A stretch of DNA of 64,000 bases from Nocardia vermiculata NBRC 100427 (GCF_001613265.1 NZ_BDCA01000016.1:1-64000); one strand, 5' to 3'; positions 16,547 through 25,929 are shown, counted from the first letter of the stretch. The notes: generated by a model from the letters alone, not told the origin. Program-made: numbers and translations.

Positions 16547-16615
16547 TGTGTTTGTTAGTCAGTTGTGCTTTCCTGGAATGGAGATACCAGCGAGACCTCG
16601 GAAGGGATGATCGAA

Positions 16616-18208
16616 ATGAGCGTCAACGAACTCGAACAGACACCGGTCCTCATCGTCGGCGGAAGCCTCGTCGGACTGTCCGCGGCGGTTTTCCTGTCCT
16701 GGCAGGGCGTGCCCGTCGTGGTGGTCGACAAGCACTACGGCAGCTCGCCGCACCCCCGGGCGATCGGTTTCACCACCCGCACCATCGAGCACTTCCGTCA
16801 GACCGGCGTCGAGGTGCCCGCCTCACTGCAAGGCATGAAACCGCCGCGGCGCGCCCGGGTGGAGAGCCTCAGCGGCACCTGGTTGGAGGAATATCCCTGG
16901 AGCCCCGGTGGCAAGGGCTCCTACGGCGCCGACCAGTCGCCGGTCCACGCGATCGCGATCACCCAGGACAAACTCGAACCGCTGCTGCGTGAGCGAGCCC
17001 GCGAGTGTGGTGCCGACTTGCGTCTGGGCACCGAACTGCTGCACCTGGCTCAGGACGACGACGGAGTCACCGCGACGTTGCGCAGCCGTGACGACGGCCA
17101 CGAGTACGCATTGCGTGCCGGCTATGTGGTGGCCGCCGACGGTGCGGACAGCCCGGTGCGCACCGAGCTGGGGATCGAGCGTCACGGCGTCGGCCCACTG
17201 TCGGTGCAGCGCAGCATCTTGTTCCGTGCCCCGCTCGAGGAGTACCTGCAGCACGGCGTGGTCCAGTTCGAGATCGAGCAGCCGGACTTCACGGCGTTCT
17301 TGACCACCTACTCCGATGGTCGGTGGGTGCTGATGCTCCCCGATGACGTCGAACTCACCCCCGCCGAGCAGATCGAAACAGTGCAGCGCGCGATCGGCCG
17401 TACCGATATCCCCATCGAACTTGTCACCACCGGGCGGTGGAAGCTGGCCGGTCTGATCGCCGACCGCTTCTCACAGGGACGAATCTTCCTCGCCGGTGAC
17501 GCAGCGCACCAACTGCCGCCCAACCGCGGCGGGTACGGCGCCAACACCGGTATCCACGATGTGCACAACCTGGCCTGGAAACTGGCCGCGGTGCTCTCGG
17601 GCGAGTCGGACCCGCGGCTGCTGGACACCTACGACGCCGAGCGCCGCCCGACCGCAGACCTGCGTCACGATCAACTGTTCGCTCGCGCCGACTACAAGGC
17701 CTTCTTGACAGTCGATACCCCGGATACCCCGGTGCTCGACGATTCGGCCATCGAGTTGGGGCAGCTGTACCGCTCGGCTGCGGTGCTGGGTGCGGACGCG
17801 TCCTTGCCGCCCGCGCAACTCCCCGAGCAGTGGGCCGGTCAGCCCGGTACCCGCGCCCCGCACCAGTGGGTGCGTATCGGCGACGACAAGCGCTCCACGC
17901 TCGATCTGATCGAACGCGACTGGGTCCTGCTCTCAGCCGATGAGCGTTGGGCCGCAGCAGCCGCCCACGCGAGCGCGCAGCTGGGCATCGGAGTCGATTT
18001 CCAGCAGGCCGGGACCGACGTCGAGTTCGACGACCAGGAGGCGTTCGAGCACGCCTACGGCATCGAGTCCACCGGGGCCACACTGATCCGGCCCGACGGC
18101 TACATCGCCTGGCGGACCCGCGTCGCCCCGGATGATCCCGCCCAGGAACTGACCCAGGTCCTGGGTTCCCTCACCGCGGCCGCCCGCGCCGACTCCACCG
18201 AGAATTGA
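16616..18208 (+). CDS. FAD-dependent aromatic monooxygenase (group A, PheA/TetX-like)
   Basis: This 530-residue flavoprotein hydroxylates an aromatic or polyketide substrate using NAD(P)H and O2. The FAD dinucleotide site is VLIVGGSLVGLSAA near residue 11, the DG motif is AADGADSPVRTELG, and the second FAD motif is FLAGDAAHQLPP followed by a GYGANTGIHDVHNLAWKLA helix. A C-terminal thioredoxin-like domain is present (about residues 400-530), as in phenol hydroxylase-type and antibiotic-inactivating members. ATG 16616 was chosen because GGAAGGG (16600-16606) sits nine bases upstream. The divergent TetR protein and its operator suggest induction by the substrate. Antibiotic inactivation is possible but cannot be read. 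Confidence 0.88.
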   Translation: MSVNELEQTPVLIVGGSLVGLSAAVFLSWQGVPVVVVDKHYGSSPHPRAIGFTTRTIEHFRQTGVEVPASLQGMKPPRRARVESLSGTWLEEYPWSPGGKGSYGADQSPVHAIAITQDKLEPLLRERARECGADLRLGTELLHLAQDDDGVTATLRSRDDGHEYALRAGYVVAADGADSPVRTELGIERHGVGPLSVQRSILFRAPLEEYLQHGVVQFEIEQPDFTAFLTTYSDGRWVLMLPDDVELTPAEQIETVQRAIGRTDIPIELVTTGRWKLAGLIADRFSQGRIFLAGDAAHQLPPNRGGYGANTGIHDVHNLAWKLAAVLSGESDPRLLDTYDAERRPTADLRHDQLFARADYKAFLTVDTPDTPVLDDSAIELGQLYRSAAVLGADASLPPAQLPEQWAGQPGTRAPHQWVRIGDDKRSTLDLIERDWVLLSADERWAAAAAHASAQLGIGVDFQQAGTDVEFDDQEAFEHAYGIESTGATLIRPDGYIAWRTRVAPDDPAQELTQVLGSLTAAARADSTEN

Positions 18209-18284
18209 GGTGATCGCTATGAATGCCACACTGCTACAGCGAATTCAGCTTCGGCACCAAACTGTCCACCGGGGCGGCCACCTG

Positions 18285-19070
18285 TCACATACGTTGCGAC
18301 GAGATGTTGCCACCATCGACGACGAGTTCGGTGGCGGTGATGTAGCTGGCTTCGTTGGACAGCAGGAAGCGCACTGCCTGAGCCACTTCCTCGGGTCGGC
18401 CCAGGCGCTCGAGCAGGATGCGGCGTTCGAGTGCACCTTCGGGCAGGGCGTCGACGGTCGGCTGCAGCATGGGAGTGAGGATCATTCCCGGCGAGACGCA
18501 GTTGATGCGAATACCGCTCGGCCCGAGCCGGTCTGCGAGGGAGCGGACCATCGACAGCATGCCGCCCTTCGCCGCCGTGTAGACCGGATTGATGGCATTG
18601 CCCAGGGTGGCGTTGATCGACGCGATGCCGACGATCGCTGAACCCTGGTTCTCCTCGAAATCCGGAAGTAGTTCCTTCACCAGGAGGATCAGCGGCCGCA
18701 AATGTGTGTTGATCCCGCGGTCCCACACCTCGACGGTCACGCCGTCGAGATTCCCGGAGTCGACGATGCCCGCGGCGTGGACAAGTCCGCCGATGCTCGG
18801 GAGTGCCGTACGGGTGGTGCGCAGTGCGGCGGCGTAACGGTTCGGATCGCTCAGGTCGACACCGACCCCGACAGCCTCGATCCCGAACTCGTCGGCGATC
18901 AGGGCTGCTTCGGACACCGCCTTGGCTTCGTTGATGTCCCAGAGCGCGACCGGTCGTCCGACCTGCGCCAGGGCGCGGCCCGAGGCCAACCCGATACCGG
19001 ACGCACCGCCGGTGACGATGACGCCCGTCGTCAGTGCGGCGGGAGTGTTCCCGGATTCATTGGCAGTCAT
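18285..19070 (-). CDS. short-chain dehydrogenase/reductase
   Basis: This 261-residue classical SDR has the cofactor motif TGGASGIG near residue 20, the NNAG equivalent HAAG, catalytic Ser in IASINA, and Tyr-x-x-x-Lys in YTAAKGG. An Asp after strand 2 (LWDINEA) indicates NAD rather than NADP. It is convergent with the FAD monooxygenase, so the pair could act on related substrates, but no operon links them. The substrate is unknown. Confidence 0.88.
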   Translation of the reverse strand: MTANESGNTPAALTTGVIVTGGASGIGLASGRALAQVGRPVALWDINEAKAVSEAALIADEFGIEAVGVGVDLSDPNRYAAALRTTRTALPSIGGLVHAAGIVDSGNLDGVTVEVWDRGINTHLRPLILLVKELLPDFEENQGSAIVGIASINATLGNAINPVYTAAKGGMLSMVRSLADRLGPSGIRINCVSPGMILTPMLQPTVDALPEGALERRILLERLGRPEEVAQAVRFLLSNEASYITATELVVDGGNISSQRM

Positions 19071-19337
19071 CAGTGTCCTACCTTTCCGGCGGGGCCCACG
19101 GGTCCATGTACTTCACCATTGTCTCCTTCTGCCTGGTTGTTCGGTGATCAACGAGCCTGTTCGGGCAGCTGACCGGCGAGAATGGTGTCGACCACCTCGT
19201 CACCTAGTTCCTGCCGCAGCCGCTTCTGCACGACCCGGCCTGCCTGAAAGTCTCTGTCATGGTGTCGAAGCTAAGTGCCCCGCGACGCGAACCGAATCCG
19301 TCCTACCGATCAATGGGATTTCGGTTCCTGTGCCGGA
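19071..19337. other. intergenic region with a short unexplained frame
   Basis: Between the SDR start and the TetR stop, the minus strand has an open frame of about 40 codons ending at 19148, reading AGRVVQKRLRQELGDEVVDT followed by ILAGQLPEQAR. Its composition looks like real protein, and it may be the C-terminal scrap of a lost gene. I cannot name the family, and no start codon with a ribosome site is visible. Confidence 0.3.
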
Positions 19338-19961
19338 TCAGATATCTGCCTCGGCACGAGTGTCGTTGATGAAGATGCGGTCCAATTGCATATCGATCAG
19401 TGCGACAGCGCGCTCTGTGGACAGCTGCTCGAGCAGAACCCGAGTCTGCAGACCTTCCGTGCCGGCCAAGAGGAACATCGCTTCATCGGTCGGGTCGGCT
19501 TCGTTTCGGACCTGACCGAGCCTCTGCCCTTCAGTGATCAGCTCGGCGACCAGGTCGGCCAGTGCGGGCGGCGCATCCCGGGCCACCGAGGTGAGGGTGG
19601 GCTCGGTGAGAAAGCGGATGAAATACGCCGCGTACACGATGTGGCGGTTACGGCGTTCCTCATCGAGCGGCAGCATTTCATGGAGGACACCCCGGACGAC
19701 CGCGCGCATGCCGGGGGACTCACCGAGGGCCGCCATGCGTTGTTTGGCTTGCTGTTCGGCCTCGTTGTTGAGGATTTCCAACGCGCCGAGCAGCAGCTGA
19801 TCGCGAGTGCCGAAGTAGTACTGCAGAAGTCGTGCCGAGACTCCGGCCTCCGCGGCGACCAGGCGCAGCGTGACCTGCTCCAGCCCACCGCGTCCGGCCA
19901 GCCGCCACACCGCTTCCGCGATCTGGTGGCGGCGCAAATCGTGGTCGACCTGCCGAGGCAT
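19338..19961 (-). CDS. TetR-family regulator
   Basis: This 207-residue protein has the TetR DNA-binding domain at residues 8-58 (AEAVWRLAGRGGLEQVTLRL, AAEAGVSARLLQYYFGTRDQ) and a C-terminal domain of the AcrR/BetI-like type (residues 80-200). It is divergent from a small membrane protein and the esterase pseudogene. A perfect 24-bp palindrome at 20014-20037 and a degenerate copy beside it make strong candidates for its operator, so it likely represses its own gene and the 20076 operon. Confidence 0.88.
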   Translation of the reverse strand: MPRQVDHDLRRHQIAEAVWRLAGRGGLEQVTLRLVAAEAGVSARLLQYYFGTRDQLLLGALEILNNEAEQQAKQRMAALGESPGMRAVVRGVLHEMLPLDEERRNRHIVYAAYFIRFLTEPTLTSVARDAPPALADLVAELITEGQRLGQVRNEADPTDEAMFLLAGTEGLQTRVLLEQLSTERAVALIDMQLDRIFINDTRAEADI

Positions 19962-19987
19962 GAGCCCTCTCCTTTCGCCAGGTCAGT

Positions 19988-20037
19988 TTATGGTGCGATC
20001 GTATCAACAACCTGTTATGGTTCGATCGAACCATAAC
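19988..20037. promoter_or_regulatory. TetR operator: perfect 24-bp palindrome plus degenerate second copy
   Basis: Positions 20014-20037 form a perfect palindrome with half-site GTTATGGTTCGA. A second copy starting at 19988 (TTATGGTGCGATCG and onward) matches 17 of 22 positions. The CGATCG centres are 27 bp apart. Both lie between divergent genes in a 114-bp intergenic region, consistent with cooperative binding by the adjacent TetR protein. Confidence 0.8.
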
Positions 20038-20075
20038 GGCGAAGTGCTCCCCGGGAGCGATGGGAGAAGGCAGCA

Positions 20076-20297
20076 GTGCGTCACACAATCACCCTGGTCC
20101 TGGGAATGATCCTGCTGGTGCTCGGCGTGCAGAGTGCCATCCGGCTGCTCGCCGACCACCAGAACGGTGGCTTGCTCGGCGGGCTCCCGGGCGGGTTTCC
20201 GGTCCTGCTGACCTGCTACGTCGTCATGGGAGCCGCAGGCGCGGCCCTGGCCGGGTGGGGCAGTCGCGGCGCCAAACGAACCGAGCGCGGTAAGTGA
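20076..20297 (+). CDS. small two-span membrane protein
   Basis: This 73-residue protein has helix 1 at about residues 5-25 and helix 2 at about 40-60, joined by a Gly-rich loop (GGLLGGLPGGFP), with a basic C-terminus. GTGAG at its end overlaps the GTG start of the esterase frame, so the two were one translational unit. It is the first gene behind the palindromic operator. I do not recognise a family. Confidence 0.6.
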   Translation: MRHTITLVLGMILLVLGVQSAIRLLADHQNGGLLGGLPGGFPVLLTCYVVMGAAGAALAGWGSRGAKRTERGK

Positions 20298-21843
20298 GCC
20301 GCCGTCGAGCCCTGGCCGCCTACATACTTGTTGCGCTACTCGGGCTGATCGCGTGTACATCGCCGGTCGATGACCCGAGTGACGCCGTCGTCGCCACCGA
20401 GTCCGGGAAGGTCCGCGGTACCGGTGGTGATCGTGTGCACCAGTTCCGGGGGATCCCCTACGCGGCCGCGCCGATCGGCGAGAAACGTTGGGCTGCACCG
20501 CAACCTGCAACCGACTGGACCGGTGTGCGCGATGCGACGAACTCCGGGCCGGCTTGCATGCAACCGGAAGCGCCCGATATGCCATCCGGGGTGCCGCAGA
20601 GCGAGGACTGTTTGACCCTCGACGTGACCGTTCCCGCGGGACCCGGTAAGAATCGTCCGGTCCTGGTGTGGCTTCCGGGTGGTGGCTTCATCACCGGCGC
20701 GGGCTCGATCTACGATCCGACACGTCTGGCGCAGTCCGGCGACGTCGTGGTGGTCACCGTCAACTATCGGCTGGGTGTGTACGGCTTCTTCAGCCACCCA
20801 GCACTTGGCGACAGCAACTTCGGGCTCCAAGATCAAGTGGCGGCGCTGCGCTGGGTTCGAGCCAATATCGCCCACTTCGGCGGGGATCCGAATCTGGTAA
20901 CCCTGGCTGGAGCCTCGGCCGGTGCGATGAGCGCCTGCACCCTCATGACAGCGCCGGAAGCTCGAAACCTCTCCACCGCGCGATCATTCAGAGCGGTTCA
21001 TGCCGAACCAACCATCCGGCCGGGGCTCTCGGGGAAGGTATCGGCGCAATCGCGACCTGGCAGCCGCTCACCACCATCCAGGGCGCCGGCCAGGCTTTGG
21101 CCGAGCAGTTGTCCTGCACCGACATCGCGTGCCTGCGTGCGTTACCCGCCGAGACGCTGCTTCCCTACACCGCCATGTTTCCGCTTGTCGCGTACGGAAC
21201 GCCGCTCGTCCCAGTAGAACCCAGCAGTGCTTTCGCCGCCCGGCAGCAATCCGACATCGCACTGCTGCAAGGCAATACGCTCGACGAACACGCCGAGTTC
21301 ACGGTGGCGGCCTTCCCTGAACCGATCACCGCCGACCGGTACTCGGCCATTCTGAGAACCGCGTTCGGCGACGCGGCCGATCTCGTCGAACAGCGGTACC
21401 CCGTAAACGCGTTCACCTCGCCGACCGCCGCGGCAAGCCGGGTGTTCAGCGACCGCGATTGGATCTGCGGTTCCTGGAGATCCGGCCGTGACCACGCCGA
21501 ACGGGCCCCCACCTACGCCTACACCTTCACCGACCCCACCGCCCCGACCCCGGGCGGAAACCCGGTGCCCGCACTCCTGCAACCTGCGACCGTCCACGGA
21601 TCAGAGACGTACTTCCTGTTCGACTTCCCCGACGGCCCCGCACTCACCACCGCTCAGGGCTCCCTGGCCGAACAACTCGTCGGCTACTGGACCCGATTCA
21701 TCCGAACCGGCAACCCGAACGGCGACTCCGCGCCGACCTGGCCCCGACTCGACGCTTCAGATCTCGCCCTGTCGCTCGAGCCCGACGCAATCGAACCCTT
21801 CAACATGCGGACCACACACCACTGCGACCTCTGGGATAGGTAG
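20294..21843 (+). pseudogene. type B carboxylesterase lipoprotein, frameshifted
   Basis: The frame from GTG 20294 gives a lipoprotein signal (LGLIAC) and the N-terminal half of a carboxylesterase paralogous to the one at 11087. Homology leaves that frame after TLMTAPEAR near 20965 and continues in the next frame from HRAIIQSGSC to the stop at 21843. Loss of one base in a CTCTTCC-like run would explain this. The nucleophile elbow is GASAG instead of GESAG, and the oxyanion motif is PGGGF instead of HGGGF, so catalytic erosion accompanies the frameshift. A sequencing error cannot be excluded for the frameshift alone. Confidence 0.8.
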
Positions 21844-21888
21844 GCCGCTGTCGCGCGGCACTCGAAAGCCGCTGTGCTCGCCTGGAAC

Positions 21889-22725
21889 TCAGCCGGCCCG
21901 GCGCGCGACGATCGCGAAGTTCAACGGTATGCGTGGCAGGTCTGCGGGCAATGTCCAGCCACGCGGTTCGGGAACCAACGCCGGGAACGCCGGCCAATCC
22001 ATGTAGGGAAGCTCGTGAACCGCCTCGATGCGCAGGCCTGCTTCCAGGAGCGCGGTGAGGACTTCACCGAGATCGTGGCGCCACTCGTAGTTCGTTGTCT
22101 GGCGAATCGCCACGTCGGTGTTCTCGGTGTACGTACCGTCGTCGTCATAGGTGCGGGTACCGCCACCGGAGAGGTAGTCATCGCTGATGGTCCACGGCTC
22201 GAACTCCATCGCCCCCAGTATCGGATGGTCGTCTCGGATCATGAAGACGCCACCGGGTGTGAGTAGATCGTGAATGGACTGCGCCCACCCCGACAATTCC
22301 GGCAGCCATACGATGGTCCCCGCGCTGGTGACAATAGTGTCGAACTGCTCGTCGATCAGGGAGGATGCGACCCGGGCATCGCCCTGCACCCAGGTGACTG
22401 CCTGACCGTCTCGTTCGGCGATCCGTTGGGCGTGGCGCAGCGAATTCGGCGACAGATCCAATCCGGTGACCCGGACGGCGCCGAGTCGTGCCCATGACAC
22501 GGTGTCGGTCCCGATGTGGCACTGCAGATGCAGCAGTGATCGACCGCTGACCCCCGAGGACGGCAGGTGTGGTTGCAGGACCGACAGATCGTTTCGGACC
22601 ACCGACGAGATCAGTGACCGGTCCGCCAGGAAGCCCTCCACGTCATACATCTGTGACCGGGCATGGATGTCTGCGCGTTCGTCCCAGTTCTCCTGGTTAC
22701 GGGCCAGTGCATCACCGTGATTCAT
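21889..22725 (-). CDS. class I SAM-dependent methyltransferase
   Basis: This 278-residue enzyme has the methyltransferase fold: motif I LLHLQCHIGTDTV near residue 66, VTGLDLSPNSLRHAQ with the ribose-binding Asp, WVQGDAR, and the motif after strand 4 FDTIVTSAGTIVWLPELSGW. The start MNHGDALARNQENWDERA is preceded by GGCGG; a longer frame to 22785 adds unconserved sequence. Such Asn-x-x-x-Trp-Asp-Glu openings are usual in actinobacterial small-molecule methyltransferases. The acceptor is unknown. It follows the TetR gene on the same strand with a 120-base gap. Confidence 0.85.
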   Translation of the reverse strand: MNHGDALARNQENWDERADIHARSQMYDVEGFLADRSLISSVVRNDLSVLQPHLPSSGVSGRSLLHLQCHIGTDTVSWARLGAVRVTGLDLSPNSLRHAQRIAERDGQAVTWVQGDARVASSLIDEQFDTIVTSAGTIVWLPELSGWAQSIHDLLTPGGVFMIRDDHPILGAMEFEPWTISDDYLSGGGTRTYDDDGTYTENTDVAIRQTTNYEWRHDLGEVLTALLEAGLRIEAVHELPYMDWPAFPALVPEPRGWTLPADLPRIPLNFAIVARRAG

Positions 22726-22845
22726 CGAGCCGCCTTTCGTCCGCTCGGTGACTGCCGCCAATGCTGCATATAGCAAGGAGACCACTTGTGTGACCGCTCG
22801 GCATCACAATTTCGGTCCTTCTGGATATCGACGCGTAGCGGTTCG

Positions 22846-23487
22846 TCAGGGGTTTCCAGGGGCGAGATGGCGGCTGAATCCGTCGAGCATGGCGGTGAGG
22901 CCGAGGTCGAAATGGTCGGTGCCGGCGGTAGCGTCCGCTGCTGCCGCGAGTGGGGTGTGGTCGGGGGAGTCGGGTGCCGGTTTACGGCTGCGTCCGGTCA
23001 CCACAGTCGCCCAGCCCATCACATGTCCGATCGTGTACTCGCGTAAGCAGCGGGTGAGCTGCAGGGCGACCGCCGGGGTGAATCCGGCCTCGCACAGCCG
23101 GTCGAGCATTCGGTCGCCGATCTCGATTGCTGCAGGCGCGCGGACCGGGCGGCTCGCGAACACCGGCACGGCGTGCGGGTGGCGCTGCAGGGTGACGCGC
23201 AGCCGGTCGGCATAGTCGCGCATCAGCTCCCGCCAATCGGCCTGCCAGGCAAGGTTGTCGAGGTCCATCTCGGCCGACAGCCGGACCGCGACCGCGTCGA
23301 AGAGGCCCTGCTGATCGGTGACATGCCGGTAGGCGGCCATCGGATCGGCACCGAGCGCGGCAGCAAGCTTGCGCATGGAGAATCCGTCGAGGCCGGTCTC
23401 ATCGATCACCGACAGAGCTACTGCCGCAATGTAATCGCGGTTCAAGGCGGTTCTTACCGTGCGCTTCGGTGCCTTGTCCGCGCTCAC
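22846..23487 (-). CDS. TetR-family regulator in operon with an alpha/beta hydrolase
   Basis: This 213-residue protein has the helix-turn-helix at residues 18-65 (IAAVALSVIDETGLDGFSMR, KLAAALGADPMAAYRHV) and the C-terminal domain typical of the TetR group close to the tetracycline repressor. Its GTG start overlaps the hydrolase stop (GTGA), so it is the second gene of the hydrolase operon. Two identical palindromes upstream of the hydrolase are its likely operators, giving an autoregulated unit. Confidence 0.87.
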   Translation of the reverse strand: MSADKAPKRTVRTALNRDYIAAVALSVIDETGLDGFSMRKLAAALGADPMAAYRHVTDQQGLFDAVAVRLSAEMDLDNLAWQADWRELMRDYADRLRVTLQRHPHAVPVFASRPVRAPAAIEIGDRMLDRLCEAGFTPAVALQLTRCLREYTIGHVMGWATVVTGRSRKPAPDSPDHTPLAAAADATAGTDHFDLGLTAMLDGFSRHLAPGNP

Positions 23488-24401
23488 GAGGTCAACTCCG
23501 CGAGCGTCTCCAGCAGCTGCTCTGCGAATTCACCGGGGTCGGTCTGAAAAGCGGTGTGCCCGCCAGGGAATTCGACGCATGTGGTGCCGAGCCGCGTAGC
23601 CAGCGTTTCAGCAGCGACGAAATACGGGCGGCCGGAGCTGTCGCGGCCGACGGCTGGCCGCCACCGCACCGGAGTCGTTCGTAGTGCGGTGAGGTCGGGC
23701 TGGTAGTCGAAACAGAAGCTGGGCAGTTCCCGCCGCAGCAGCAGATCGGTATTGCCGAGTATGCGCGTCATCGGCGACGGCGACCGCCCGGTGATCCGGT
23801 GCACGGTCCGCGCGACTGCCAGCGCCGCGGTGCTACCTCCTGCGAGTACCGCCTGCCCTGCCTGCGACCGCAGCGGCGCGGGCAGGTGCGGCGCGGTCAT
23901 CACCCCGAATGCGGCGAACGCCCGCATCGGGCTTTTGTTCACAGCCAGCTGATGGATGCGCTCAATCTCCTGCCGCGCAGGACTATCGGCCGGCAACAAC
24001 TGCACCAGCGGTGGTTCGTGCACGATCGCGGCCAGCACTCGCTCACTGTGCCGCGCGATCATCTCCAGGGCGATGATCGCCGCGCCACTGTTGCCGAACA
24101 CCAACGCCCGGTCGATGCCGTAGGCATCAAGGATCGCCACGACATCGGCAGCCTGTGTGGCGACATCGATAGCGGTATCCGGTTCGGTGAATGCGCTGCG
24201 GGAATTGCCGCGCCGGTCGAATGTGATCACTCGGTAGCGGTCGGCCAGCAACCCGACCACCTGCTCGTACATCGCCACGTCACCGCCGCCCCCGGACACC
24301 AGCACCAACGCTGGGCCCGACCCGGTCGCCTCCGTGTACAACCGGACGCCGGTCGACTCGACCATCCGCACCGTTCGCTCTTCCGGCACCGGCACCTCCA
24401 T
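23484..24401 (-). CDS. alpha/beta hydrolase
   Basis: This 305-residue hydrolase has the oxyanion region LVLVSGGGG near residue 30, a nucleophile elbow GNSGAA (Ser about residue 106), and catalytic His in FPGGHTAFQ near the end. The elbow G-N-S-G is typical of actinobacterial esterase/peroxidase-like members. I chose ATG 24401 (MEVPVPEERTV), which lies eight bases from the first operator copy; the longer frame to 24506 would translate through both operators. It overlaps the TetR gene and is expected to be repressed by it. Confidence 0.85.
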   Translation of the reverse strand: MEVPVPEERTVRMVESTGVRLYTEATGSGPALVLVSGGGGDVAMYEQVVGLLADRYRVITFDRRGNSRSAFTEPDTAIDVATQAADVVAILDAYGIDRALVFGNSGAAIIALEMIARHSERVLAAIVHEPPLVQLLPADSPARQEIERIHQLAVNKSPMRAFAAFGVMTAPHLPAPLRSQAGQAVLAGGSTAALAVARTVHRITGRSPSPMTRILGNTDLLLRRELPSFCFDYQPDLTALRTTPVRWRPAVGRDSSGRPYFVAAETLATRLGTTCVEFPGGHTAFQTDPGEFAEQLLETLAELTS

Positions 24402-24408
24402 CGCATCG

Positions 24409-24439
24409 TCTACAACGTAGATGAAGTCTACAACGTAGA
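24409..24439. promoter_or_regulatory. tandem operators TCTACAACGTAGA x2
   Basis: The 13-bp element TCTACAACGTAGA occurs identically at 24409-24421 and 24427-24439, 18 bp apart. Its arms TCTAC and GTAGA are perfectly inverted. The pair lies directly upstream of the hydrolase-TetR operon, and the spacing would put both dimers on nearly the same DNA face. Confidence 0.75.
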
Positions 24440-24601
24440 TTCGGCCGGCGCTCTGGAGTGAACGGGCTTCCATTTCGTGCACGACAATAAATAGTGGCAT
24501 GCGCATGTAGTAATGGTATCGATGGTGGACTCACTGGTCGTCAACCGACCGCACACGCTAGCGCCTGGTGGATGAGCTGATCCGCTGCGGCGCAGCATGT
24601 T

Positions 24602-24653
24602 CGGGGCCGGCGCTCCCGTCGCCCTCGAGCTGGACGGATCTGCGCCGGCCCCG
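24602..24653 (-). terminator. hairpin after the oxidoreductase gene
   Basis: CGGGGCCGGCGC (24602-24613) and GCGCCGGCCCCG (24642-24653) form a perfect 12-bp stem with a 28-base loop, 12 bases past the stop of the oxidoreductase at 24665. No U-tract follows, as is common for actinobacterial terminators. Confidence 0.55.
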
Positions 24654-24664
24654 TACCCGCGAAC

Positions 24665-25849
24665 TCAGACGGTCGTGACCGGTGCCGCATCGTTCACGAT
24701 CAGGCGCCGCCGCAGACTCGGCAGCATCAGCGTCGGATGATTGACACCCCACGCGGTGGCCTTGCAGATCAGCTCCTTCCTGCGCGCTCCCTTGCGGCCG
24801 ACGTCGACCTTCGCGGTCGGCTGATCCTCCTTCGTCACGTCCTGCACGATGGCATCGTGGCGGCCGAGGCTGATGCATTGGCTGTTGTAGCCGATCGGGG
24901 CGTCGGGAACCTCGCGTCCGGTCAGCCGGGCGGCGATGACATCACCGCCCAGCCAGGCCATCGGGGTCGCGGTGGCGCAGCCCATGCGCAGCGTCTTGCC
25001 ACCCACGCCGGCGACGTGCGCGGCATCGCCGACGGCATACACGTCCGGGTGCGAGACCGAGCGCTGCGTGGCATCGACGACGATGCGCCCGGCATCGGAG
25101 ACGGTGAGCGTGCTCGCCGCCGCGATCGGGTGCACCGCGAAACCTGCCGTCCAGACAGTCGTCGACGCCGGAATCGCTGTTCCCGAGCGGGTGGTGACCC
25201 CGGCCTCGGTGACCTGGGTGACGTCGGCGCCCTCGTGCACGGTGATGCCGAAACGCTCGAAAGCCCGGTGCAGGTGGGCCTGCGCCTTCTCGTCGAGCCA
25301 GTCGCCGACACCGCCGCGCGCCACGATGGCGACCTGCACATCCGGATGCGCCTCGGCGATCTCGGTCGCCGCTTCGATGCCGGTGAGTCCGCCGCCCACG
25401 ATCAGCACGGTCTCACCCGCTGTCATCTCGTTCAGGCGCGCCCGCAACCGCAGCGCGGCCTGCTTGCTCGCCACATTGTGTGCGTGCTCGGTGACGCCGG
25501 GCACGCCGAAATCGGCGATGGTGCTGCCCAGCGCGTAGACCAGGGTGTCGTAGGCCAGCGTCTCGGTGCCGGTCTCGTCCCGCAGTTCGACGGTCTTGCG
25601 ATCCGCGTCGACCGAATCGACCCATGCGATCCGCACCCGAACACCGGTGCCCGCGAAGATCTTCCGCAGCGGACGGACCGGCAGGTCCTGACCGGCGGCG
25701 AGCTGGTGCATGCGGATCCGTTCGACGAAATCGGGATCGGAATTGACCAGCGCGATCTCGATGTCGTCACGGTGCAGTCGCTTGGCCAGCCGGCCCGCGG
25801 TGACGGCTCCGGCATACCCGGCTCCGAGGACGACGATGCGATGTTTCAT
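24665..25849 (-). CDS. FAD/NAD(P)-dependent oxidoreductase (NDH-2-like), probable ECF41 partner
   Basis: This 394-residue two-dinucleotide-fold flavoprotein has an N-terminal FAD site VVLGAGYAGAVTAGRLAKR, an NAD(P) site VLIVGGGLTGIEAATEIAE near residue 150, and a second FAD motif VYAVGDAAHVAG near 290. ATG 25849 follows a CAGGAG ribosome site. It lies 80 bases downstream of an ECF41 sigma gene on the same strand. ECF41 factors are characteristically found beside a carboxymuconolactone decarboxylase, oxidoreductase or epimerase (COE) gene that they transcribe. A CGTCACA word, like an ECF41 -35 (TGTCACA), lies upstream at 25920-25926 on the minus strand; I see no convincing -10. Confidence 0.87.
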   Translation of the reverse strand: MKHRIVVLGAGYAGAVTAGRLAKRLHRDDIEIALVNSDPDFVERIRMHQLAAGQDLPVRPLRKIFAGTGVRVRIAWVDSVDADRKTVELRDETGTETLAYDTLVYALGSTIADFGVPGVTEHAHNVASKQAALRLRARLNEMTAGETVLIVGGGLTGIEAATEIAEAHPDVQVAIVARGGVGDWLDEKAQAHLHRAFERFGITVHEGADVTQVTEAGVTTRSGTAIPASTTVWTAGFAVHPIAAASTLTVSDAGRIVVDATQRSVSHPDVYAVGDAAHVAGVGGKTLRMGCATATPMAWLGGDVIAARLTGREVPDAPIGYNSQCISLGRHDAIVQDVTKEDQPTAKVDVGRKGARRKELICKATAWGVNHPTLMLPSLRRRLIVNDAAPVTTV

Positions 25850-25929
25850 GGTGTGCTCCTGTCTCGGTGGGTTCGATACCTGAACCGGACAGGGCTGCGA
25901 ATACTGACAGTCGTCGACTGTGACGTGCA

